In this document: positions 52,847 to 62,641 of the stretch, one piece after another
How positions within the stretch are numbered: the first letter of the stretch is position 1
Layout: the number at the start of each line of letters is the position of its first letter
NCBI GenBank assembly: GCA_016791475.1
Contig: JAEUWI010000013.1
Location: forward strand, 73,029 to 137,028
DNA length: 64,000 bases
Direction: 5' to 3'
Source: Candidatus Hydrogenedentota bacterium
Lineage (GTDB): Bacteria; Hydrogenedentota; Hydrogenedentia; Hydrogenedentales; JAEUWI01
Program-made: the position numbers and the translations under genes
Notes under the pieces: model-generated
The model's database searches: none
What the model was told of the DNA's origin: nothing
Seen by the model: the letters and a program-made list of their open reading frames with translations, nothing else

Positions 52847-53920
52847 TCAGCAGTCTCCCTTGGCGGGTGCGGCGTCGCCGTGGTGCAATTCGGCTTTCAC
52901 CTGGCGCGACGGGAGCAGGCCCTCGGGTCGGTACCGCATCATGATGATCAGGGCCAGGCCGAAGATCATGTACTTCCAGTTGACCGGGGCGCTGAAGACG
53001 CTTTCGCCGATCATGCCTTTCTGCGTGAGGAAATCGGAGAGCTTGCTGAGGAAGATGGAGTTGAAACCCATCATGACGAATGCGCCCAACAGTACACCAC
53101 TGATGCTACCCATACCGCCCACGATGACAATGCAGAGGGCGAGGATGGAAACCTGGAAGTCGTAGTTGCCCGGCTCGCCGCTGGAGCCGAGGTAGGCGCC
53201 CCAGAGTGCGCCGGCGCTGCTGCACATGGCGGCGCCTACGGCGAAGGCGAGGAGCTTGGCTTTCATGGGGTCAATGCCCATGCAGGAGGCGGCCAGTTCG
53301 TCTTCGCGAATGGAAATCAGCGTGCGGCCCACGCGGGAGGTTTCCAGGTTGCGGGTGAGCACCACCACGACGGTGAGAATCGCCAGCAGGAGGTAGTACC
53401 ACGGCAGGGGCTGCTCCGGTACGAAGGCGTAGCCGAACAGGGTGGGAGCGGGCAGGGGGTTGATACCCTGGGTGCCCTTGGTGATGACGTCGAGGTTCTT
53501 GAGACTGTCCTGCATCATCTCGCCGAAGCCGAGGGTTACTATGGCCAGGTAGTCACCGCGCAGGCGCAGGGTGGGCAGGCCAAGGACGACTCCGGCTCCT
53601 GCGCCGGCGGCGGCGGCGAGGATGAGCGCGGTCCAGAAGCCCAACTGAAAGGGATAGATATCGCAAGTCAGGATGGCGTAGCTGTAGGCGCCGATGGCCA
53701 TGAATGCGGCCACGCCCAGATTGAGCAGGCCAGTGAAGCCCGTTACTACATTGAGGCCCATGCCGAGAATGGCAAATATGAAGATGGGGCGCACCAGATC
53801 GGCGATCTGAAATTCCTTGGGCAGCACCAGATCGAGGACGGGGAGGAAGGCCGCCAAAGCGAGTAACACCCAGTGGGTCTGGGCGCGCCAGCCCGAAAGT
53901 CGCTCCGCTGCGCCGCCCAT
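52847..53920 (-). CDS. livM: Branched-chain amino acid ABC transporter permease LivM
   Basis: About 357 residues with 8-10 membrane helices. LivM-specific blocks are visible: GLNVVTGFTGLLNLGVAAFMAIGAY, LPTLRLRGDYLAIVTLGFGE (the EAA-like cytoplasmic loop) and IVGGMGSISGVLLGAFVM. ATG 53920 overlaps the livH stop (ATGA); the frame is open to 54013. The C-terminus extends about 30 residues beyond the last helix. Confidence 0.94.
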   Translation of the reverse strand: MGGAAERLSGWRAQTHWVLLALAAFLPVLDLVLPKEFQIADLVRPIFIFAILGMGLNVVTGFTGLLNLGVAAFMAIGAYSYAILTCDIYPFQLGFWTALILAAAAGAGAGVVLGLPTLRLRGDYLAIVTLGFGEMMQDSLKNLDVITKGTQGINPLPAPTLFGYAFVPEQPLPWYYLLLAILTVVVVLTRNLETSRVGRTLISIREDELAASCMGIDPMKAKLLAFAVGAAMCSSAGALWGAYLGSSGEPGNYDFQVSILALCIVIVGGMGSISGVLLGAFVMMGFNSIFLSKLSDFLTQKGMIGESVFSAPVNWKYMIFGLALIIMMRYRPEGLLPSRQVKAELHHGDAAPAKGDC

Positions 53921-54882
53921 CAGACTTTCTCCCGCTGGGAGGCCCCGAGTAGGCCGGAGGGGCGGAGGATGAGCACGAGGATCAACACCGCGAACACGCA
54001 GACGTTGGTCCACTCCGTGGCGATGTACTGATCGCTCATAGCGCGGATAAGTCCGATAACGATACCGCCGAGGACTGCGCCGGGCAGGTTGCCGATGCCG
54101 CCGAGGACCGCCGCGGTGAAGGCGTCAATGCCCACGCGGAAGCCCATCTGGTAATAAATCGTGTTGTTGTAGAGGGCGTAAACCACGCTGGCCACGCCCG
54201 CGAGTCCGCCGCCGATGAAGAAGGCGGTGCCGATGGTGCGATCCACGTCGATACCCATGAGGCGCGCGGCCAGGGGGTTCTGGGCCACGGCGCGCATGGC
54301 CTTGCCGAGCCGCGTGAATTTGATGATCATGGTCAGCGCGACGAGCAAGGGGATGGTAACGAAGAAGACCAGCAGTTCTCTGGGGGTAATGGAGATGTTG
54401 CTCGTCTCGCCGAGGAGGTTGTTGTAGGACATGAGAGCCGGGAAATCTTTTGGGGCCGCAGCGGTGGCGCCTTCATTGAAGACGCTCATGGGGAGGCCGC
54501 CCCAGAAGAGGCCGAGGTTCAGGTAGATGAAGGAAACCCCGATGGCCGACACGAGAGGCGCCAGGCGGGGCGCCTCGCGCAACTTGCGATAGGCCACGCG
54601 GTCGGCGGTCCAGTTCATGACGGCGCAAAAGGCGGGCACGGCTATCAGCAACGGGATGAGGGCCCACCAGGCCGTGGCCGGATCGGCGACCTGGTCGAGG
54701 CCCAGCGCGCCCACGACGGTGAGGGCGAGAAAGGAGCCCAGCATGAAAAGGTCGCCGTGGGAGAAGTTGATCAACTCCACGATGCCGTACACCATGGTAT
54801 AGCCCAGGGCGATGAGGGCGATGATCATGCCGTTGGACAGGCCGATGATGAGCTGCTGGACGAGTACTTCGGTATCGGTCAT
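53920..54882 (-). CDS. livH: Branched-chain amino acid ABC transporter permease LivH
   Basis: About 320 residues with eight helices. The start MTDTEVLVQQLIIGLSNG leads into ALGYTMVYGIVELINFSHGDLFMLGSF, the LivH signature, and later GIDVDRTIGTAFFIGGGLAG and GGIGNLPGAVLGGIVIGL. It forms the membrane channel with LivM. ATG 54882 is chosen over the upstream start at 54927, which would overlap livK. Confidence 0.95.
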   Translation of the reverse strand: MTDTEVLVQQLIIGLSNGMIIALIALGYTMVYGIVELINFSHGDLFMLGSFLALTVVGALGLDQVADPATAWWALIPLLIAVPAFCAVMNWTADRVAYRKLREAPRLAPLVSAIGVSFIYLNLGLFWGGLPMSVFNEGATAAAPKDFPALMSYNNLLGETSNISITPRELLVFFVTIPLLVALTMIIKFTRLGKAMRAVAQNPLAARLMGIDVDRTIGTAFFIGGGLAGVASVVYALYNNTIYYQMGFRVGIDAFTAAVLGGIGNLPGAVLGGIVIGLIRAMSDQYIATEWTNVCVFAVLILVLILRPSGLLGASQREKV

Positions 54883-54916
54883 GGGGCGAAATTCTGCTCC
54901 GGAATTACGGCTCGGG

Positions 54917-56122
54917 CTACTGTCCAAACACCTTGACGAACTCGAACTTGCCGTTCTTCACGGTGTTGCAGCTCATGGTGGTGTTGGTCGTGTCGCCATT
55001 TTCGTCAAAAGACCATTTTCCGAGCACGCCGTCAAAGTCTTTCGTGGCTGCTGTAGCCGCGATGATGGCGGCCCGGTCTTTCTTGCCGGCGCGGTTGATG
55101 GCGTCGATGACGACGCGGCCGCATTCATAGCCGTAGGCCGCATAGGCCTCGGGCTCGCTGCCGAAGCGTTTCTTGTAGTTCTCGTAGAACTCCGCGCCCT
55201 TGCCCGTGAGCTTGTCCGCGGGCACGCCGCCGAAGGTGATGAAGGCGCTGCCTTCCACGTTCTCGGGGCCGGCGGATTCGATGAAAGCGTTCTCAAAGCA
55301 ACCATCGGGCACCATGAACTTCACGTTCAGGTTGGCCGAGCGCAGGTCCTTGGCAATCTGTCCCGCGTTGGTCTGGGTGGTGCCGCCGAAATAGACCAGG
55401 TCGGGGCGCTTCTGCTTGATCTTGGTGACCAGCGAGCGGTAGTTGGAGGCCTTCGGGTCGATACCCTCAAAGCCAAGCACGTCCAAGCCGAGGACCTTGG
55501 CTTCCTTCTGGAACATGGTGGCGATGCCCTGGCCGTAGAGCTCGCGGTCGTGGAGGATGTAAACTTTCTTTGCGCCCATTTCATTGGTCCACCGTGCCGC
55601 CACGAGGCCCTGGATGTCGTCGGCGGGCACCACGCGGAAATAGGTGATTTTCTTGGAAGGGCGGTACACCATGGGCTCATTCGGCTCGCCGACTTTTGGC
55701 TTCGTGAGGCCGGGCCAGGTGTTGCCGGGGCTGATCATAAGCAGGCCCGCCTGATTCAACTTGGGCATGGCGATCTTCGCCGCGCCGGAGTTGTAAGTGC
55801 CGATATAGGCCATGATGTTGGGGTCGGCCACGGCTTTGTCGGCGTTGGCCGCTTCCACGGCGGGGTCCCACTGGCCGCGTTCGGGCGAGGCGTCGTCCCA
55901 GGCTTCGTAGACCAGCGGAAAGCCGCCCGCCTTGGAACCCGCTTCTTCGATGGCCAGTTGAATGCCGTTGACCATGGTCTTGGTCTGGGCGTTGGCGCTG
56001 CCGGTGTGGGGCAGGCTGGAGACGATTTTGATGGGCTGGGCGTCTTGGGCCCGCACGGGGGCCGCCGCCACGGCGAGGGCGGCCGCCGCCGATGCTTTCA
56101 AGAAATTGCGACGAGAGTTCAT
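54917..56122 (-). CDS. livK: Tat-exported branched-chain amino acid type substrate-binding protein LivK
   Basis: About 401 residues, first gene of the operon. The N-terminus has a twin-arginine motif SRRNFLKASAAAALAVAAAP, so the binding protein goes out by Tat, unusual for LivK, which normally uses Sec. The periplasmic-binding fold type I is clear (IKIVSSLPHTGSANAQ, GIQLAIEEAG, AYIGTYNSGA, LVYFGGTTQTNAG). ATG 56122 has GGAAAGGA upstream. Ligand could be amino acids, amides or urea. Confidence 0.93.
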   Translation of the reverse strand: MNSRRNFLKASAAAALAVAAAPVRAQDAQPIKIVSSLPHTGSANAQTKTMVNGIQLAIEEAGSKAGGFPLVYEAWDDASPERGQWDPAVEAANADKAVADPNIMAYIGTYNSGAAKIAMPKLNQAGLLMISPGNTWPGLTKPKVGEPNEPMVYRPSKKITYFRVVPADDIQGLVAARWTNEMGAKKVYILHDRELYGQGIATMFQKEAKVLGLDVLGFEGIDPKASNYRSLVTKIKQKRPDLVYFGGTTQTNAGQIAKDLRSANLNVKFMVPDGCFENAFIESAGPENVEGSAFITFGGVPADKLTGKGAEFYENYKKRFGSEPEAYAAYGYECGRVVIDAINRAGKKDRAAIIAATAATKDFDGVLGKWSFDENGDTTNTTMSCNTVKNGKFEFVKVFGQ

Positions 56123-56569
56123 GGCTTTTCCTTTCCTATCCACCGGCTTCTGGAGCGGCAGGGTGCTACAGTCATTCTGGGCAAATGGGCCGCCGTGCTG
56201 TTCCTGCTGCGACGGCCGCCACTGAATTCCCGGGTCTCAGGGCCGCCCGGCACGAATGAAGGGGCTCTGTTCCCGATGGAGCGCGCCTTCCCGGAGGCGA
56301 ACCACGGAATAACGAGTGTTTTTCAGAAGCCTCAACCGGGGTCAGTCTAACATGAGACTAACGCCGATTACGAATGGACTTCGGTGGAGAGTTGACAGTT
56401 GACAGTTGACAGTTGACAGCGGAGAGTTGGCAGCGGAGAGTTGGCGAATGGGTCTTATGGGTCTTATGGGTCTTATGGGTCTTATGGGTCGCCTCGCTGT
56501 CAACTGTCAACTGTCAACTGTCAACTGCTACAATCCGGCTGGAAAGCTTAACCGACTGTGGAGGCATCA
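56123..56569. other. Divergent intergenic region with nested tandem repeats
   Basis: 447 bases between livK and moxR. The central 135 bases are the repeat listed at 56391-56525. Apart from that, no convincing promoter is seen. Confidence 0.5.
56391..56525. repeat. 29-bp perfect inverted repeat of heptamers enclosing 9-base tandem repeats
   Basis: Four copies of GTTGACA make arm one (56391-56419); its exact complement is at 56497-56525. The spacer holds two copies of a 14-base unit containing CGGAGAGTTGGC and four full plus one partial copy of GGGTCTTAT (56450-56490). The arms could form a very long hairpin 45 bases before the moxR start. Confidence 0.85.
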
Positions 56570-57535
56570 ATGGAACAGGCTGCCCTGAAGGAACTTACCC
56601 CGACCGAGGCCGTGGCAAAGCTGGCGGCGCTCAAGCAGAACCTTAACTCGGTGATCCAGGGCAAGCGGGAAGTCATTGACATTCTCGTGGCGGCGGTGAC
56701 GGCGGGGGGCTCGGTTCTGATGGAGGACGTGCCCGGGGTGGGCAAGACTACGCTGGCCAAGGCGCTGGCGCGCTCGTTGAACGCGGTTTACAACCGAATC
56801 CAGTTTACCCCGGACCTGCTGCCCGCCGATATTCTGGGTTCTTCCATCTACAATCCTGTGGACGGCAACTTCAATTTTCGTGCGGGTCCCATTTTCTGCA
56901 ATGTGCTGCTGGCGGACGAGATCAACCGGGCCTCGCCCCGGACCCAGTCGGCCCTGCTGGAGGCCATGAGCGAGCGCCAGGTTACCATAGAGGGCCAGGG
57001 GCGCACACTGGAAGCCCCCTTCATCGTTATTGCCACGGAGAATCCGGTGGAGTACCACGGCACCTACCCCCTGCCCGAGGCCCAGCTTGACCGCTTTCTG
57101 GTCCAGCTCAATCTGGGCTACCCGGATGCGGCGTCGGAGGTGGACATTCTCTACGCCCATGCTTCCGAGCACCCGCTGGAGTCGCTGGAGCCCGCCATGG
57201 ACGCCGGGGACCTTATCGCCATTCAGCGGCTGGTGCGCCAGGTGGAAGTCCATCGGGATATTGCCCGTTACCTCGTTTCCATTGTTCAGCGGACCCGGGA
57301 AGATGTCCGGCTGAAGATTGGCGCCAGCCCCCGGGCGTCGCTCATGCTCTTCGGCGCGGCCAAAGCGGCGGCCTTTGGGGCGGGTCGGAACTTCGTGCTG
57401 CCTGACGATGTGCAAACCATGGCGCGCCATGTGTTTCCGCACCGTGTGATGCTCACGGCCAAGTCGAAGTACGACGGAAGCACGAAGTCCGGGATTATCA
57501 ACAGCCTGCTGGACGAAGTGCCTGTTCCGGTCTGA
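56570..57535 (+). CDS. MoxR-family AAA+ ATPase
   Basis: 321 residues, normal for MoxR. Walker A EDVPGVGKTTLAKALA, Walker B NVLLADEINRASPRTQSALLEAM, sensor 1 FIVIATENPVEYHGTYPLPEAQLDRF, and the C-terminal lid (GASPRASLMLFGAAKAAAF). MoxR proteins act as chaperones that help metal insertion or complex assembly, often with VWA-domain partners; no such partner is adjacent. ATG 56570 has GGAGG five bases upstream, better than the GTG at 56558. Confidence 0.95.
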   Translation: MEQAALKELTPTEAVAKLAALKQNLNSVIQGKREVIDILVAAVTAGGSVLMEDVPGVGKTTLAKALARSLNAVYNRIQFTPDLLPADILGSSIYNPVDGNFNFRAGPIFCNVLLADEINRASPRTQSALLEAMSERQVTIEGQGRTLEAPFIVIATENPVEYHGTYPLPEAQLDRFLVQLNLGYPDAASEVDILYAHASEHPLESLEPAMDAGDLIAIQRLVRQVEVHRDIARYLVSIVQRTREDVRLKIGASPRASLMLFGAAKAAAFGAGRNFVLPDDVQTMARHVFPHRVMLTAKSKYDGSTKSGIINSLLDEVPVPV

Positions 57536-57676
57536 ATCGGGGCCGGGTGCGGAGCGCGGGCGGCCGGCAGGTCTTCGGGTGACGGCTGCCCCCACAAATT
57601 GACAATTTTGTCGTATAATACATGGGCGCATCCGGTGCAGAGGCCGGGCGCCCAACCCGATGGGAGAGGAAGTCTC

Positions 57677-60600
57677 GTGTCAAAGTATTCTGTATTCGCT
57701 GGTGTGTGCCTTTTGGTGGCCGGGGTGTTCCCGGTGTTGCCGGAGGCGTCGGCGCAGGTTACCCCGGCGGTCGATATCGGCGCGCTGAAGGGCACGCCGA
57801 AAAAAGCGCCGCTTCGGGCGAACAAGCAAGGGGATTCCGAGCGCCTGCGCCATGAGATTTGGGGCCAGACCACCTATGGCGAGGGCTATGTTTACGGGCC
57901 CACCAATCGGCGTTCCGGAATGACGGTGGTGGATATCGACCTGGACGGGGACAACGACTTTGTGTTTCCCAGCAGCATCTCCAGCCCGGAATTGATGCGA
58001 AACCTGGGCTCGAGCAATGCCTTTTACCCCGGCGGTTCGTCGGTCATCCCCATGGATGACCTTCCGGAGTTTACCCGTTGGGATCTGAATATGGATTTCG
58101 GCGACCTCACCGGGGACGGCCTGCCCGACCTGGTGGCGGTGGTGAATTTTGAAGATGGCGTGGGCACCTTTGACAAGCAGGTGGTGCTGTACACGAACGA
58201 CGGACCCCGCTCGAACCCGACCTTTTCCTTTAACCGGGTAATCGCGAGCAGCAATCAGGCGGCAGACGACCAGCGGGCCATGTGGGTCGCACTGGGCGAT
58301 ATCAACGGCGACGGGCTGCTGGATCTTTTTATTACCGAGGCCTGGATTTTCGAGGCCGAGCGCCAGCACCGGGTTTATCTGGGCATCAACGAAGGCGACG
58401 CCTCCGCGCCGCTTTTTCCCGCGTATGTGGAAGTGACGGAATTGAGCGAATTGCTCCCCGGTCGGATTGAGTCGAAGGCTCTGAAGGCGGCGGGGGCGAA
58501 CCCGGCGGAGCTCCCCGCGGAACCGGGTATGAGCAAGTCGGCGAAGGGCGGCAATTTTTCGTATAACGTGGGCGACACCGCCCTGTACGACTGGGACTAC
58601 GACGGCCTGCTGGATTTCATGTTCTATGACCGGACGAACGGCCTGACGCTGGTGCGGAATATTGGCACGGCGACCGAGCCCGCCTGGAACAATACGATTG
58701 GCACCGATGCGGTGACCTATATTTACGATCACAATGCGATCGACGGCGTGGACTTTGCCGAGGTGACTTTTGCGGTTCGGGAGAATCCCGATTCGGTGCT
58801 TCCCGGGGTGGAGTGGGTGCGGGATATCTTCGTTTCGGTCAACAGCCGCCTGAAGAACTATCGCTTCTTCCTGGATGAAGGGGAGAATGGGGCCTACCGG
58901 ATCAACCAGGAGAACGCGGTGGCCTTTTCGTCCGGTCAGGGCGATGTGGATTTCTGGGACTATGATCACGATGGCGATCTGGACCTGTTCCGCACGGGGA
59001 TCAGCGGGTCCGCCGAGACCAATTTGATCATGTTCGAAAACAAGGGCGCGCCCTATGCGCCGGCGTGGGCGGAGTTCGACTTTGCCAACAGCTTCGTATC
59101 GGTGCCGCTCAATGCGGGCACAGCCGACAACGGTTATCGCAACGACCTGTTTCTCTTTCAGGATCACGACGGGGACGGGGATCAGTCGCTGTTCGTGCAG
59201 AAGCTTGACGGCACGATCGACTACTACGAGATCGAGCCCGGGGGCGGCGGCAGCCCGCCGAGCTTCGATCAGGTGACGGGCGACTTTGTGGAGTCAATCG
59301 CCTTCGGCGACAACGTGACCTTTCCGCGCGGCTTTGCGATTCACGACTACGACCAGTACGAGGATGGTTACTCGGAGCTGATCACCGCCTATTCCTTTGA
59401 AGGGGACAGTACGATTCGCGTGGTGGACATCTATCAGTACGAGTACCTGCTGGCGCACAGCATGGACCCCTCGCCGGCGTACTATGATCTGCTGGATGGC
59501 ACTCTGCCGGCGGACTTTCTCCCCGATCCGTACGACACGAACCAGCCGCTCGATCCGCTCTATCTGGAGGCCATGGCCGCCGGGGATTTGAATCTTGACG
59601 GGCGCCCGGACCTTGTGATCGCCTGGAGCCCGGACAACGATTTCGAAGACACGGAACTGCACTTCTACATCAACCGCGCGGTTCCGAATCACAACAACTT
59701 TGAGATACCGGCGTTTCGCTTCGACTACGGCGGCCGCCTGGACGAGGCCTACGAAGTGGACCACCGCTACGGACGCATGCCGAAGATGGCGGATGTGGAC
59801 GCGGACGGCGACGACGATCTCTTTGTGGGCCACCGCTATCCCGACAATCACGGGAGCAACTTCCGGTCCTATCTCCGCTTCCACCGCAACGTGGTGGACT
59901 CGGGACTGGACATTTACCGCACGCGGCTGGTGGCGAATCAGGCCATCAACCTGATAGAGAGCGACGTCGACCCCGGCTACGAAGTTATTTTTAACGGGAG
60001 CGGTGGCGCGATGGAGACGGACACGATCTACCGCACGGGCGTCGACGCGCCGACGATAGATATTGTCCAGAGCTTTAACCTCGAGCGGAATGCCCGCGTT
60101 TTCCTGGATGTGCTTCCGCCGGTCGGGCCGAACGAATCGAAGGCTATAATCGTGGTGGGCGATACGGCGGACGACGCGCTGTACGAGACCTTCTCCACGC
60201 TGGCGGGCTTTGCCTATTTCGTCCTTGGATCGGAGGGGCTCCCGGCGGAGAACATCCGCTTCTACGCGGACACGGATATCGACGGCGATGGCGACGGGGT
60301 GAACGACGTAATCGGGAAGCCGAGTCTGGCGAGCCTGGAAGATTCCATCACGAACTGGGCTCAGGGCTCGGAGAAGCTGCTGGTGTACCTGGTCGATCAC
60401 GGCCAGCGGGATCGCTTCCGCATGAGCGCGACGGAGTATCTGGAAGCGGACGACCTGGATGCGTGGTACGACGAGTTGCAGAATGTGCCCCTGGCCGAGC
60501 GCACGGTAATCACGACGCTGATCGACACGTGCGAAGCGGGGTCGTTTATCGACAACCTTCAACTCGCCAAGTCGCAGATTGTGGAAGACAAGGGGGTGAA

Positions 60601-62461
60601 CAACCTCCAGCGCATCAGCATGACGAGTTCGGGGGTGGGCCCCGTGGAGGGGGTGGCGCTCTTTGACCAGGCGCAATATATCAGCTTCTCGCTGAACTTC
60701 TGGTTCAATATTTTTAATGGCAAGGACTACGGTCAGGCCTTTGACATGGCGAAGATCGCCATCGAGGCGGTGAACCCGTTGCAGGTGCCCCAGATCGACA
60801 GTGACGGCAACGGCGCGGCCAATCAGGCGGGCGACAGCGCTCTGGCCTTTGGTCACCGCCCCGGCGCGAACTTTGATATTCAGGTGCCGGGCGTGTTCAT
60901 CGGCGAGATCACCCCCGACCAGGCGATCGGCAGCAATTCGGCCACGCTGGGCCTGGGCAACGTTGTGTCGCCCTTCCCGGTGGAAGGGGCGGGGGCGTTG
61001 ATTGTGCCGCCGAACTTCCAGCGTCCCTCGTTGACGAGCGATGATGAACAGCCCATTTCGGGGCTGGACTTCATCGAGTTCACCTTCAACAGCGCGACGG
61101 AGCGCTGGGAGGGCGACTACAACGGGTTCGATCAGGGCGGACTTTTCCAGGTGCAGTATTTCGTCCGCGCCGGCGGCCAGTTTCACGCCTCGCCCCGCAT
61201 CGGATTTGTGGATCGCATCAATCTGGCGGACGCCTGGGAGAATGACGACGCGCCGGAAGACGCGAACTGGATACCCATCAACTCGGTTCAGGGCCACAAC
61301 TTCCACGACGACGGCGATGAGGACTGGGTGCTGTTCGCGCCGTTGCCGGACCAGAAGGCCACGATTGCAGTAATCAATCCGGGACCGAACAATCAGGCGG
61401 TTGTGGAGCTTTACCTCGCCAACGACGTGCTGGACCATGGGGTAGACGGCGCAACACCTGTGCGGGTGGAAAGCAGTGAGACACCCGGCGCGGATCTGGT
61501 CTTCGAGCATAATTTCAGCGCCCCGGATCAGTATCTGCTGCGCGTAACGAATGCGGACTCGACGATCAGTGGCGAGGGCACCTCGTATCTGCTGCTGGTG
61601 GCGATCGGCACGGGCGGCTCGGATCTTATTCCGACGACCCTGATCGTTGCCGTGCGGAGTTCGGAAGGCAATACGCCGATTGTAAACGCCAACGTGATGT
61701 TTGACGGTCGAAACGCCGGTCGCACCTCGCGCGACGGTGTTGTCCACATGCCCGTGGATATTTACGGTCAATACAACATCTCTTCCAGCAAGGAAGGCTT
61801 CGTTGCCAATTCCACGACGGTTCGGGTGAACAATATCATCGAAGAGGCTATCGTCACGCTGACGCCCGAGGGCGGTGAAGGTGAAGGCGAGGGTGAAGGT
61901 GAAGGTGAAGGTGAAGGTGAAGGTGAAGGCGAGGGCGAGGGCGAGGGCGAGGGCGAGGGTGAAGGTGAAGGTGAAGGCGAGGGTGAAGGTGAAGGTGAAG
62001 GTGAAGGTGAAGGTGAGGGTGAAGGTGAAGGTGAAGGTGAAGGTGAAGGCGAAGGCGAAGGCGAAGGTGAAGGTGAAGGCGAAGGCGAAGGTGAAGGTGA
62101 AGGTGAAGGTGAAGGTGAAGGTGAAGGTGAAGGTGAGCCGGAACCCATTGCCACCATCGCCAACCGGCTCCTGGACAACTTCGACACGATTGATGGCGAC
62201 GGTGACGACCGGTTGAATTTCGCCGAAGCGTCCGCGGGTTCGGCGGGAATGACCCTGGCCCAGTTCAATGAGATTGATTCGAACGAAGACGGCTTCCTCA
62301 CGCAAGCGGAGCTGGATCGGGCCGCAAAGCCGACGGTTGGCTGTTCCGCGCCCCAGTTCAAGGGAGGCGCAGGCCTGACCAGTGATGTGATCCTGGTGCT
62401 GTTTACGATGGTCGGCCTGGGATGGGCGAGCATGCGTTCGCGACGTCGCGGAATTTCTTGA
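57677..62461 (+). CDS. Secreted FG-GAP/caspase-like protein with Gly-Glu array, EF-hand and C-terminal sorting signal
   Basis: 1594 residues from GTG 57677 (GGAGAGGAAG upstream), signal peptide core [16 protein letters not shown]. Residues about 60-750 are FG-GAP-type repeats with calcium motifs ([37 protein letters not shown]). Residues about 830-1010 resemble the C13/legumain caspase-like fold: [20 protein letters not shown]908 in VDHGQ and C952 in DTCEAGSF. Then a PPC-like domain ([13 protein letters not shown]), a carboxypeptidase-regulatory beta domain and 44 Gly-Glu pairs (1400-1487), two EF-hand-like loops ([31 protein letters not shown]), and a tail of Cys ([11 protein letters not shown]), hydrophobic helix and SRRRG, like protein-sorting CTERM signals. 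It is probably surface-exposed. Confidence 0.85.
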   Translation: MSKYSVFAGVCLLVAGVFPVLPEASAQVTPAVDIGALKGTPKKAPLRANKQGDSERLRHEIWGQTTYGEGYVYGPTNRRSGMTVVDIDLDGDNDFVFPSSISSPELMRNLGSSNAFYPGGSSVIPMDDLPEFTRWDLNMDFGDLTGDGLPDLVAVVNFEDGVGTFDKQVVLYTNDGPRSNPTFSFNRVIASSNQAADDQRAMWVALGDINGDGLLDLFITEAWIFEAERQHRVYLGINEGDASAPLFPAYVEVTELSELLPGRIESKALKAAGANPAELPAEPGMSKSAKGGNFSYNVGDTALYDWDYDGLLDFMFYDRTNGLTLVRNIGTATEPAWNNTIGTDAVTYIYDHNAIDGVDFAEVTFAVRENPDSVLPGVEWVRDIFVSVNSRLKNYRFFLDEGENGAYRINQENAVAFSSGQGDVDFWDYDHDGDLDLFRTGISGSAETNLIMFENKGAPYAPAWAEFDFANSFVSVPLNAGTADNGYRNDLFLFQDHDGDGDQSLFVQKLDGTIDYYEIEPGGGGSPPSFDQVTGDFVESIAFGDNVTFPRGFAIHDYDQYEDGYSELITAYSFEGDSTIRVVDIYQYEYLLAHSMDPSPAYYDLLDGTLPADFLPDPYDTNQPLDPLYLEAMAAGDLNLDGRPDLVIAWSPDNDFEDTELHFYINRAVPNHNNFEIPAFRFDYGGRLDEAYEVDHRYGRMPKMADVDADGDDDLFVGHRYPDNHGSNFRSYLRFHRNVVDSGLDIYRTRLVANQAINLIESDVDPGYEVIFNGSGGAMETDTIYRTGVDAPTIDIVQSFNLERNARVFLDVLPPVGPNESKAIIVVGDTADDALYETFSTLAGFAYFVLGSEGLPAENIRFYADTDIDGDGDGVNDVIGKPSLASLEDSITNWAQGSEKLLVYLVDHGQRDRFRMSATEYLEADDLDAWYDELQNVPLAERTVITTLIDTCEAGSFIDNLQLAKSQIVEDKGVNNLQRISMTSSGVGPVEGVALFDQAQYISFSLNFWFNIFNGKDYGQAFDMAKIAIEAVNPLQVPQIDSDGNGAANQAGDSALAFGHRPGANFDIQVPGVFIGEITPDQAIGSNSATLGLGNVVSPFPVEGAGALIVPPNFQRPSLTSDDEQPISGLDFIEFTFNSATERWEGDYNGFDQGGLFQVQYFVRAGGQFHASPRIGFVDRINLADAWENDDAPEDANWIPINSVQGHNFHDDGDEDWVLFAPLPDQKATIAVINPGPNNQAVVELYLANDVLDHGVDGATPVRVESSETPGADLVFEHNFSAPDQYLLRVTNADSTISGEGTSYLLLVAIGTGGSDLIPTTLIVAVRSSEGNTPIVNANVMFDGRNAGRTSRDGVVHMPVDIYGQYNISSSKEGFVANSTTVRVNNIIEEAIVTLTPEGGEGEGEGEGEGEGEGEGEGEGEGEGEGEGEGEGEGEGEGEGEGEGEGEGEGEGEGEGEGEGEGEGEGEGEGEGEGEGEGEGEGEGEGEPEPIATIANRLLDNFDTIDGDGDDRLNFAEASAGSAGMTLAQFNEIDSNEDGFLTQAELDRAAKPTVGCSAPQFKGGAGLTSDVILVLFTMVGLGWASMRSRRRGIS
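61874..62137 (+). repeat. Hexanucleotide array encoding 44 Gly-Glu pairs
   Basis: 264 bases of GGN-GAA/GAG units, mainly GGTGAA with runs of GGCGAG and GGCGAA, all in frame. The reverse complement also gives a long open frame (Ser-Pro or Phe-Thr rich) that is an artefact of the repeat. Slippage can change copy number without breaking the frame. Confidence 0.95.
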
Positions 62462-62499
62462 GCGGCGCGCGGTGACGCGATAGACTGATTGACCGCTAC

Positions 62500-62528
62500 G
62501 GGCCATGGTTCTCTGAGGACCATGGCCC
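62500..62528 (+). terminator. Stem-loop after the Gly-Glu protein gene
   Basis: Perfect 10-bp stem GGGCCATGGT / ACCATGGCCC with a 9-base loop, followed by GTTTATCTT. The T-run is weak but the position, 38 bases after the stop codon, fits a terminator. Confidence 0.65.
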
Positions 62529-62641
62529 GTTTATCTTGGGCGTTCTTTGTCGTTAGACTTCAAACCTTTTTCGAAGATCAAAGTCCAATCGTCACACGCG
62601 GGGGTAGTTCCCGCGCCTTTCAAACTACGTGGAGAGATTCA

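Noticed and set aside
56391-56525. CRISPR array
   Set aside because: Repeats are 7-9 bases, directly tandem with no spacers, and there are no cas genes.
59294-62506. 1070-codon open frame on minus
   Set aside because: Antisense to the secreted caspase-like protein, kept open by its codon bias and the hexamer array.
61768-62523. Ser-Pro repeat protein on minus
   Set aside because: The (Ser-Pro)n stretch is the complement of the Gly-Glu array, with no start or ribosome site of its own.
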